From an uncultured Collinsella sp. (GTDB taxonomy: Bacteria; Actinomycetota; Coriobacteriia; Coriobacteriales; Coriobacteriaceae), in NCBI GenBank assembly GCA_958418185.1, contig CATZEP010000061.1, forward strand, positions 1-7,722: a stretch of DNA of 7,722 nucleotides. The letters are read 5' to 3'. The translations under genes and the position numbers were made by a program. The notes under the pieces were generated by a model. The model saw only the letters and a program-made list of their open reading frames with translations, did not search any database and was not told the DNA's origin. Shown here piece after piece: positions 1 through 4,785 of the stretch; the first letter of the stretch is position 1; every line of letters starts with the position of its first letter.

Positions 1-1183
1 GCCTGTTATGGGCTTTATCGCCGTCGCGCTCGCCGGAACGGCGCGCGAGCTTGCCGGCCGCGTGCATCCTAAGTTTGGCGAATTTTTCGTTGCGGCGGTC
101 TACCTGGCCATCGGTCCGTGCCTGGCCATTCCGCGCACAAGCTCTACGGCGTTCGAAATGCTGGTGCCGCTGCTGCCCGAGGGCGTTTCGCTCGGCGTAG
201 CACGTCTGGTGTTTGCCATCGGGTTCTTCGTCGTCGCGTTTGTGCTCACGCTGCGCCCGGGTGTCATCACGCGCGTACTCGGCCGCATTACGGGCCCCGC
301 GCTCATCGTGCTCATCGTGCTGGTCGTGGGTGCTGCCGTGATCTCGCCGCTGGGACCGGCTGCCACGCCGCAGGCCCCCTACAATGCCGGTGCTGCCGTG
401 CAGGGCTTTCTGACCGGCTACCAGACCATGGACCTGCTTGCGTCGCTCGCTTTTGGCATCATCATCGCCGAGACCATCCATGAGCTGGGCGTTACCGACG
501 ACAAGCGCGTCGCTTTTGAGATATCGCGTTCCGGTGTGATCGCCGGCGTGCTCATGGCCATCATCTATTGCGGCCTGGCGCTTGCCGGTATGCAGCTCGG
601 CACGGTTATGCCCGATGCCACCAACGGCGCCGCGATCCTTGCGCGTTCGGCCTCTATGCACTTTGGTCTTGCTGGCACGGTTGTCGTCTTTGCGATTTTT
701 TTCCTCGCCTGCATGAACGTGTGCATCGGTCTTATTAGCTGCTGCTCGCGTTACTTCTGCGAGACGTATGTGGTCGAAGGGGGAGCGGAGGCTTCCGAGG
801 AGGCCATGCGCCGCCCCTTCGCGATGCTCGCCTTTGTGTTCGCGGCGTTTTCGTGCGTGCTCTCCAACGTGGGTCTCGACGTGATCCTTATGTTCTCGGT
901 GCCTATGCTCAATGCCCTGTATCCCGTTGCCATTGTGCTGGTACTTATGGGCCTGATGCACGGTTTTTGCGACGCGCATCCGCAGGTGTGGGTTTGGGTC
1001 GGCGGCGTTGTCGCGGTGCAGAGCGTAATCACCTCGGTTCGCGACGCGTTCTTTGCGGGCGCATGGCTGCCGTTCGATGCGCTGCCGCTGGCAGATATCG
1101 GTGCTGCGTGGGCGCCGGTTGCTGTGGTGGCGTTTGTGATCGGTCTGGTTCATAGCCAGTTTGTCGCACATTCGAGGAGCTAG
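1..1183 (+). CDS. brnQ: Branched-chain amino acid:cation symporter, BrnQ/LIVCS family (5' end cut off)
   Basis: Membrane carrier that imports leucine, isoleucine and valine with a cation. The window starts inside the gene: base 1 is the last base of a codon and the open frame runs from base 2, so the ATG at 8 is internal. About 393 residues are present. The family is usually about 440, so roughly 45-50 N-terminal residues lie upstream. Counting from the Met at base 8, the YLAIGPCLAIPRT stretch (residues 32-44) and the GYQTMDLLASLAFGI stretch (136-150) match conserved blocks of E. coli BrnQ as I remember it (YLAVGPLFATPRT; GYLTMDTLGAMVFGI). About ten hydrophobic segments of membrane-spanning length follow one another, with short polar loops and a polar C-terminal tail. 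It ends with TAG at 1181-1183. The tRNA promoter begins 12 bases later, and I see no separate strong terminator. Family assignment is firm; substrate preference is inferred from the family. Confidence 0.93.
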   Translation, partial: PVMGFIAVALAGTARELAGRVHPKFGEFFVAAVYLAIGPCLAIPRTSSTAFEMLVPLLPEGVSLGVARLVFAIGFFVVAFVLTLRPGVITRVLGRITGPALIVLIVLVVGAAVISPLGPAATPQAPYNAGAAVQGFLTGYQTMDLLASLAFGIIIAETIHELGVTDDKRVAFEISRSGVIAGVLMAIIYCGLALAGMQLGTVMPDATNGAAILARSASMHFGLAGTVVVFAIFFLACMNVCIGLISCCSRYFCETYVVEGGAEASEEAMRRPFAMLAFVFAAFSCVLSNVGLDVILMFSVPMLNALYPVAIVLVLMGLMHGFCDAHPQVWVWVGGVVAVQSVITSVRDAFFAGAWLPFDALPLADIGAAWAPVAVVAFVIGLVHSQFVAHSRS

Positions 1184-1194
1184 GGTTTCTGCGC

Positions 1195-1223
1195 TTGCAC
1201 AGGCGGGGAGTCTCCCCTATAAT
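1195..1223 (+). promoter_or_regulatory. Sigma-70-type promoter for the tRNA pair
   Basis: TTGCAC (1195-1200), then a 17-base spacer, then a perfect TATAAT (1218-1223). Transcription would start near 1230, about 45 bases before the first tRNA. The spacer contains a 13-base palindrome, GGGGAGTCTCCCC (1205-1217), directly touching the -10 box. The palindrome might instead act as a weak terminator stem for brnQ, as it is followed by an AT-rich stretch. Confidence 0.8.
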
Positions 1224-1274
1224 TTCCTTCGCTTTGGGACACGCAAGGTTTATGCCTTAGCTGCTCAACACCTT

Positions 1275-1351
1275 CGGGACGTGGCGCAGTTTGGTAGCGC
1301 GCCTGCTTTGGGAGCAGGATGTCGCAGGTTCAAATCCTGTCGTCCCGACCA
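1275..1351 (+). tRNA. tRNA-Pro (anticodon TGG)
   Basis: A 77-base cloverleaf. The acceptor arms CGGGACG (1275-1281) and CGTCCCG (1341-1347) pair perfectly and are followed by A73 and an encoded CCA (1349-1351). The anticodon stem CCTGC/GCAGG (1302-1306, 1314-1318) encloses the loop TTTGGGA, with anticodon TGG at 1309-1311. The T arm carries GGTTCAAATCC. It is the first gene of a two-tRNA unit, six bases before tRNA-Gly. Confidence 0.97.
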
Positions 1352-1357
1352 TATCTT

Positions 1358-1431
1358 GCGGGCGTAGTTCAATGGTAGAACCCCAGCCTTCCAAGCTGAT
1401 GACGCGGGTTCGATTCCCGTCGCCCGCTCCA
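1358..1431 (+). tRNA. tRNA-Gly (anticodon TCC)
   Basis: A 74-base cloverleaf. Acceptor arms GCGGGCG (1358-1364) and CGCCCGC (1421-1427) pair perfectly, then T73 and an encoded CCA (1429-1431). The anticodon stem (1383-1387 with 1395-1399) has one mismatch at its base and encloses the loop CTTCCAA, with anticodon TCC at 1390-1392. The T arm contains GGTTCGATTCC. It is co-transcribed with the upstream tRNA-Pro from the promoter at 1195-1223. Confidence 0.97.
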
Positions 1432-1442
1432 TAAGATAGATG

Positions 1443-1479
1443 AATGGCTCTGATTCCTTTTGGGACCAGAGTCATTTTC
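1443..1479 (+). terminator. Intrinsic terminator of the tRNA operon
   Basis: The arms 1443-1452 (AATGGCTCTG) and 1467-1476 (CAGAGTCATT) form a 10-bp stem with one G-T wobble around a 14-base loop. The run TTTTC overlaps and follows the 3' arm. It lies 12 bases after tRNA-Gly. Confidence 0.75.
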
Positions 1480-1525
1480 ATAAGCGTACGGGGTGATGGG
1501 AATCGATGCCGCTCTGCGCCCCACC

Positions 1526-1596
1526 TAAGTTGCGGTGAAATAGTTCCTGGATAACAGCTTTTGCGGCTAATCCAGGAACTATTTCACCGCAACTTA
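1526..1596. repeat. Long perfect inverted repeat (hairpin copy 1)
   Basis: Two 27-base arms, 1526-1552 and 1570-1596, are exact reverse complements around a 17-base loop. The core 23 bases of each arm recur in the hairpin at 2842-2910, so the arm sequence occurs four times in the window. It sits 61 bases beyond the stop codon of the minus-strand nuclease-like gene. No T-run follows on either strand, so it is not a classical intrinsic terminator. It could be a 3'-end mRNA-stabilising element, a factor-dependent terminator, or a copy of a small palindromic repeat family. Confidence 0.95.
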
Positions 1597-1657
1597 TTGA
1601 GGCCGAGTGAGCTGGGTCGATGATGGGTTCTGTTGTCGAGAAGATGAGGACAGCTGG

Positions 1658-2665
1658 TCATGAGTCTGCGTAGGGTTTTGTGGCTGGTATACCGTAGCCG
1701 CGCATCATGGAGCCGAACGCTTTGACATCGTAGGTGTCTGAGAGCTTGAAATGAATGACGTTGTGGCCCATGGCACGCAGGTTCGCGTCGCGCACGAGGG
1801 CAGCTCGATAGGTTTTTGCCGCAGTATGTTCCGGATCATTTTGGGCATCGTCCTCAAACTTGCCTAGTCCATGCAGCTCGGCCAGCATCCAAGAGCCGTT
1901 TGGCATCTGCCAGCCGTAATCTGCCAAATAATAGCCGGCGTTTCCCGGTCGAGTGATTTCAACCTGAAGTTCGGGAGCGGCAACTCCCGCCAGAATCATT
2001 GCCGCCCGTGCTTCGGATTCTCCACCGTTATCCGATCTGCCATCCATGTGTTCAAAAACGTCAAATGCGCGCGCAATGCCGTGCAGTCCGCGGCAGTTCG
2101 CTTGTGCATATGCACGCAATTCTTCACGCTCGACACCGTACTCACGAGCCAACCCGTCGACATAGCCTAGTGCATATCGAAAAGCGCTCGTTCGGGCGAT
2201 GTCGACCACCGTGCGATATGGATCCGTGAGCGTAAACGGACCGAGCTGCCACACTTCGCCCGCCCGCCAGCGACGATACTCAACGAATTCATACGTATCA
2301 CGCCTGGTAGAACGCGGCAGCAGCACTTGCACCTTGTCGAGAAGCGAATATGCAGAACCGATGCCATAGAACAGTGCCGCCGTTGCTCCACAAAACACGG
2401 CATCCGGTTCAACGACCGCAATAGCGGATGCCAATTGAAAGATGCGATCTTCGACGTCGAGGTCATTCCAATACGCGGGATCGGCGTAGACATGGTTGTA
2501 GAGTCGAATAATCATCTCTTTTTGCATGAGCGCGTAGGCACAGCGTTCATCCCATTTTTTGGTAGCTACAAACAGATGCCCGCCATGATGGGCCTCGAAT
2601 AACCGGAAGAACAGCTCTACTTGCGGTTTGGAGCAGCGTTTATCATGACTCATTTTCGACCCCAT
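1658..2665 (-). CDS. AbiEi-like protein with C-terminal nuclease-type (DUF559/Vsr-like) domain
   Basis: A 335-residue protein of a type common in Actinobacteria, usually annotated hypothetical or as type IV toxin-antitoxin AbiEi family. The middle part has the AbiEi-like block FCGATAALFYGI (91-102) and PYRTVVDIAR (149-158). The C-terminal third resembles very-short-patch-repair/DUF559 endonucleases: Glu216/Glu218 in GGESEAR, Asp249 in YLADYGW and Glu263-Leu-His265-Gly in AELHG could form a metal-binding D-E-x-H/D site. No signal peptide or membrane segment is seen. No AbiEii-type toxin partner is next to it. The start is uncertain: the ATG at 2665 has no clear ribosome-binding site, and Met5 (ATG at 2653) is preceded by GGGG six bases away. 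A run of nine G (plus strand) lies eight bases upstream. It reads towards the tRNA pair and is flanked by the two long hairpins. The family call is moderate and the DNA-cleaving role is inferred. Confidence 0.7.
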   Translation of the reverse strand: MGSKMSHDKRCSKPQVELFFRLFEAHHGGHLFVATKKWDERCAYALMQKEMIIRLYNHVYADPAYWNDLDVEDRIFQLASAIAVVEPDAVFCGATAALFYGIGSAYSLLDKVQVLLPRSTRRDTYEFVEYRRWRAGEVWQLGPFTLTDPYRTVVDIARTSAFRYALGYVDGLAREYGVEREELRAYAQANCRGLHGIARAFDVFEHMDGRSDNGGESEARAAMILAGVAAPELQVEITRPGNAGYYLADYGWQMPNGSWMLAELHGLGKFEDDAQNDPEHTAAKTYRAALVRDANLRAMGHNVIHFKLSDTYDVKAFGSMMRGYGIPATKPYADS

Positions 2666-2673
2666 GGTCTCGA

Positions 2674-2682
2674 GGGGGGGGG
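2674..2682. repeat. G9 homopolymer just upstream of the nuclease-like gene
   Basis: Nine consecutive G on the plus strand (C on the coding strand of the minus gene) end eight bases before the ATG at 2665. It is the longest single-base run I noticed in the window. It replaces the position where a Shine-Dalgarno sequence would be expected. Confidence 0.85.
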
Positions 2683-2841
2683 AGTGAATGACACTACGCT
2701 ATCCCATATTTGGTACGCCAGACCTTGCCATGAACTGACCAAAAGCTTGACGGGGCAGGTCAGAGTCATGAGTCAGAGCCAAACATATCGGCAAACGGTT
2801 GATTTGTGCCCCTCGGCGGCACTAAAAATCACCCTTACAGA

Positions 2842-2910
2842 AAGTTGCGGTGAAATAGTTCCTGAAAAGCTCGAATAAGCCTAAATCCAGGAACTATTTC
2901 ACCGCAACTT
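2842..2910. repeat. Long perfect inverted repeat (hairpin copy 2)
   Basis: Arms 2842-2864 and 2888-2910 are exact 23-base reverse complements around a 23-base loop. The arm sequence is identical to the core of the hairpin at 1526-1596, but the loop differs. On the minus strand both copies continue from the 5' arm with a similar CCTGGATT-TAG segment, so they share an orientation. This copy begins 14 bases beyond the stop codon of the PIN-domain gene. No T-run follows. Confidence 0.95.
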
Positions 2911-2924
2911 AGGAGGGGATGGGG

Positions 2925-3419
2925 TTAGCTGCGGGGGCGGTGGCGGAGCTTGTCGATGGTGGAGTCGGTGCTGTGGCCGCGGGCGTCGGTGCTCTGGCTG
3001 CGGGCTTCGGCGGCGCGGTCGCGGGCTTCGGCTGCGGTTTGGCGCTTGCGGCGGTAGTCGATCATGCCTTGGATGATGGGTTTGCCAAAGCTCACGACAT
3101 CATCGTTGTAGATGGCGGTTCGGGCTGCGAGGAGGCAGTCGGTAAAGTCCATATGGGTCCTGCCAAAGAGTTTGACGGCAAGGGCGACAACGGTAGGCTC
3201 GTCGACCATGACGTCATCGAGCAGCCTTTTCAAGGCCGTGGCAATTTCAACGCGGGGAACCTTATAGACGTCGCGCAGCGTGACCACGACGCGCGTGATG
3301 ATTTCGGGGTAGACGCGAGCGGTGCGCGTGGCGATGACCTTGGCGGCGCGCGGTGACAGGACCTCGTCGTCGAGCAGATAGCGAAGGATGACGGTCTCGT
3401 CGATGATGGTGCTACTCAT
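2925..3419 (-). CDS. PIN-domain protein, probable toxin of a type II toxin-antitoxin pair
   Basis: A 164-residue protein. Residues 1-115 match the PIN (VapC/COG5611-like) ribonuclease fold: DETVILRYLLDD at 7-18, the RVVVTLRDVYKV segment at 43-54, MDFTDCLLAA at 90-99 and VVSFGK at 108-113. PIN nucleases normally use four acidic residues. Here Asp7 and Asp91/Asp94 are present, but the usual Glu of the E-VVYVL segment aligns with Arg43 and the usual Asp of TFDK aligns with Gly112. Activity may therefore be weakened or lost. Residues 127-164 are a basic, charged tail with a seven-residue repeat (AAEARDR, AAEARSQ, STDARGH), encoded by 21-bp tandem repeats. The start ATG at 3419 overlaps the antitoxin stop by eight bases (ATGAGTAG), so translation is coupled. 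GAGGAA lies 10 bases upstream. The pairing with a RelB-like gene supports a toxin role; I infer rather than see the target. Confidence 0.8.
   Translation of the reverse strand: MSSTIIDETVILRYLLDDEVLSPRAAKVIATRTARVYPEIITRVVVTLRDVYKVPRVEIATALKRLLDDVMVDEPTVVALAVKLFGRTHMDFTDCLLAARTAIYNDDVVSFGKPIIQGMIDYRRKRQTAAEARDRAAEARSQSTDARGHSTDSTIDKLRHRPRS
2964..3044. repeat. 21-bp tandem repeat inside the PIN gene tail
   Basis: About 3.8 units of a 21-base GC-rich sequence: 2964-2984, 2985-3005, 3006-3026 and a partial unit from 3027. Units share the frame GTCGGTGCT-TGGC-GCGGGC with substitutions. Because 21 is divisible by three the reading frame is kept, giving a heptad-repeat protein tail. Confidence 0.8.
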
Positions 3420-3735
3420 GGATATCTACTTCCTCGGGGCCCAAAATCGAATCGTCACTTTCTGTGGCAAGGTATTCAATCCAGGCATTGCGCTCCTCGG
3501 AGCGGCGATTGGGGTCACCATATGCTTTGAGCGATCCATAGGCGGCGGTGCCGTCCTTTGAGCGCACGGCGACCGGCTGAAAGGGAAGCTTGCGCATCAA
3601 AATGCTCTGCGCGACAAAAAGACGGACGGCCTCGGCGAGCGATGTGCCCATGGCGTCGTAGAGATGCTCGGCATGCTGCTTGTCTTCCTCGCGAATGCGC
3701 ACCTGCAGGATGGCTCTTTTTTGAGTCGATGACAT
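3412..3735 (-). CDS. RelB/DinJ-family antitoxin
   Basis: A 107-residue protein expected to bind and neutralise the PIN protein encoded next and to repress its own promoter. The N-terminal part (KRAILQVRIREEDKQHAEHL, then MGTSLAEAVRLFVAQSI and KLPFQP) has the ribbon-helix-helix pattern of RelB/DinJ: a beta strand with alternating residues, two helices, and the conserved LPF after them. The C-terminal part, with AYGSLKAYGDPNRRSEERNAW, is like the toxin-binding tails of this family. I place the start at the ATG at 3735, because the GGGAGG at 3742-3747 is six bases away; the in-frame GTG at 3738 is too close. It overlaps the PIN gene by eight bases. RelB-type antitoxins more often pair with RelE/YafQ-type toxins, so a PIN partner is a less usual pairing. 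Confidence 0.85.
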   Translation of the reverse strand: MSSTQKRAILQVRIREEDKQHAEHLYDAMGTSLAEAVRLFVAQSILMRKLPFQPVAVRSKDGTAAYGSLKAYGDPNRRSEERNAWIEYLATESDDSILGPEEVDIHE

Positions 3736-3782
3736 CACTGGCCTCCCTTAATGAGCGGACAATATGAATAGTCAAATACGGC

Positions 3783-3808
3783 ATCGGCTAATAATAGCCG
3801 ATTTTATA
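3783..3808 (-). promoter_or_regulatory. Candidate operator and -10 box of the antitoxin-PIN operon
   Basis: A perfect palindrome with 8-bp arms, ATCGGCTA (3783-3790) and TAGCCGAT (3795-3802), and loop ATAA. On the minus strand a TATAAA (3808-3803) directly precedes it, so the palindrome would cover the transcription start about 60 bases before the antitoxin ATG. That is where a ribbon-helix-helix autorepressor is expected to bind. The -35 is poor (TCGAGT at 16 bases). Confidence 0.45.
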
Positions 3809-3849
3809 ACGACTACTTTATTGCACTCGAGTAATTGAGTATGAACAAT

Positions 3850-3905
3850 ATTACAAACGTACTACATCCAAAATAAGATTACAAACGTACTACATCCAAA
3901 ATAAG
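3850..3905. repeat. 28-bp tandem direct repeat, two copies
   Basis: Bases 3850-3877 and 3878-3905 are identical, starting ATTACAAACGTACTACATCC and ending AAAATAAG, with no spacer. It lies in the AT-rich gap between the divergent antitoxin and hydN units, outside any convincing gene. No other copy was noticed in the window. Confidence 0.9.
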
Positions 3906-3987
3906 AGCGCATAAAAATCTCTGAGGCGTACGCATGTAATACACTCACCTTTATAGCTTCTAGAGAATAATTCCAACCTGCCAAAAC

Positions 3988-4013
3988 CCCTGCAATACAC
4001 CCGTATTGCAGGG
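3988..4013. promoter_or_regulatory. 11-bp-arm palindrome upstream of the formate dehydrogenase operon
   Basis: CCCTGCAATAC (3988-3998) and GTATTGCAGGG (4003-4013) are perfect reverse complements around ACCC. It ends 13 bases before the candidate -35 of the hydN promoter, a typical activator site. A related half, TGTAATACACTC at 3935-3946, matches TGCAATACACCC at 3991-4002 in 10 of 12 bases. On the minus strand the stem is followed by GTTTTGG, but no minus gene ends here, so an operator is more likely than a terminator. I do not recognise the regulator. Confidence 0.6.
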
Positions 4014-4026
4014 CCTATGCTCAAGT

Positions 4027-4054
4027 TTGCCACCTGCAACTGCGTATATTTAAT
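4027..4054 (+). promoter_or_regulatory. Candidate promoter of the hydN-fdhF operon
   Basis: TTGCCA (4027-4032), a 16-base spacer, then TTTAAT (4049-4054), each differing from the sigma-70 consensus by one base. Transcription would start near 4061, giving a 5' leader of about 130 bases. A second, weaker choice is the TATATC box at 4058-4063. I saw no -24/-12 (sigma-54) pattern. Confidence 0.5.
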
Positions 4055-4066
4055 CTGTATATCGTT

Positions 4067-4180
4067 GGAGGAACTCTATCGAAGCGCCTGTTTCGCCGCA
4101 TGCGCTCGATACGCCGATGCCGGACCACGGGCGGTCCGGGGCAACGTCGACAAGGTCTCTCCGGCATGGGATTCAGGAGG
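4067..4180 (+). promoter_or_regulatory. Structured 5' leader of hydN, possible cis-regulatory RNA
   Basis: Hairpin I (4077-4111) pairs TATCGA/GCGC with GCGC/TCGATA, 10 bp with one bulged A (4083). Hairpin II (4120-4139) pairs CCGGACC with GGTCCGG around ACGGGC. ATGCCGG (4117-4123) can instead pair with CCGGCAT (4161-4167), sharing bases 4120-4123 with hairpin II. The second partner ends eight bases before the hydN ribosome-binding site AGGAGG (4175-4180). GGAG (4067-4070) could also pair with CTCC (4159-4162). Mutually exclusive helices next to a ribosome-binding site are typical of riboswitch-like control. I cannot match it to a known class; a molybdenum-cofactor riboswitch would suit the gene but is only a guess. 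Confidence 0.5.
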
Positions 4181-4191
4181 GAGTGAACAAC

Positions 4192-4710
4192 ATGGGCAAT
4201 AAACGAGTCGTGGCTGATTCTTCACGCTGCATTGGGTGCCAAACCTGTATGGCGGCGTGCATTGAGGCACACGATATTCCCGGCAACATCGCCGCACCTC
4301 GCTTGCGCGTAACGCGCACCTACGAGATTTCCGCGCCGGTGGCATGTCACCACTGCGAGGACGCTCCGTGCGCGAAGGCCTGTCCTACGGGCGCCTTGTT
4401 CTTTGATCCAAAGAACCATCGCATGGGCGTCGACGGGGGCAACGGCATCGGCTGCAAGGGCTGCGTCATGGCATGCCCCTTTGGCGCCGTGGGCGCGGCG
4501 ACCACGCAGGTGCCGGTCTTGATGGGCGACGTTCGCGTGGGTTCGCAGACCAAGAGCTTCGTGCTCAAGTGCGACCTGTGCGTGGACCGTCCCGGCGGTC
4601 CGGCGTGCGCCGAGGCGTGCCCGACCAAGGGCCTCACCCTGGTAGACGAGGAACGCCTGGCAGAACTGACTGCCGAGCGTGCCCGCGCCACCATCGAAAA
4701 CGAGGCGTAA
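4192..4710 (+). CDS. hydN: HydN-like four-cluster ferredoxin subunit for formate dehydrogenase H
   Basis: A cytoplasmic iron-sulphur protein of 172 residues (E. coli HydN is 175) that should accept electrons from FdhF. Four Cys motifs are arranged as in the HydN/HycB family: C13-C16-C19-C23, C52-C55-C60-C64, (G85)-C88-C91-C95 and C127-C130-C139-C143. The C-terminal LVDEERLAELTAERARAT stretch resembles the end of E. coli HydN (CVDRNKLEQLSAEKRRRT from memory), which is why I prefer HydN to HycB. Oddly, the first cysteine of the third motif is replaced by Gly85 (codon GGC at 4444-4446), leaving 15 of 16 ligands. I chose the ATG at 4192, with AGGAGG at 4175-4180; an upstream in-frame ATG at 4117 would translate the folded leader. 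It is the first gene of the operon, 75 bases before fdhF. That gap holds two small hairpins (4714-4731 and TACCGA/TCGGTA at 4747-4762). Confidence 0.88.
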   Translation: MGNKRVVADSSRCIGCQTCMAACIEAHDIPGNIAAPRLRVTRTYEISAPVACHHCEDAPCAKACPTGALFFDPKNHRMGVDGGNGIGCKGCVMACPFGAVGAATTQVPVLMGDVRVGSQTKSFVLKCDLCVDRPGGPACAEACPTKGLTLVDEERLAELTAERARATIENEA

Positions 4711-4785
4711 GCGTTGGGGCGACAAGCCCAATGATTGTCAAATAAGTACCGAGTATTCGGTAGCAGAGAAAGGAAGGAGGGTGTC

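Noticed and set aside
1161..1481. Short frames over the tRNA genes on both strands
   Set aside because: The peptides are translations of tRNA sequence, a well-known source of spurious proteins (TGFEPATS and GDGNRTRV types).
1526..1596. Hairpin as an intrinsic terminator
   Set aside because: The stem is unusually long and no T-run follows on either strand, so it is listed as a repeat instead.
2919..3356. 145-codon plus-strand frame rich in Gly and Ala
   Set aside because: Shadow of the PIN gene. Its low-complexity start is just the 21-bp repeats read in another frame.
3850..3905. CRISPR array
   Set aside because: Only two repeat units, directly adjacent with no spacers and no cas genes.
3960..4192. 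Sigma-54 promoter as in E. coli fdhF
   Set aside because: No GG-N10-GC type -24/-12 element was found.
4017..4202. 61-codon plus-strand frame before hydN
   Set aside because: It covers the candidate promoter and folded leader, lacks a ribosome-binding site and matches no family.
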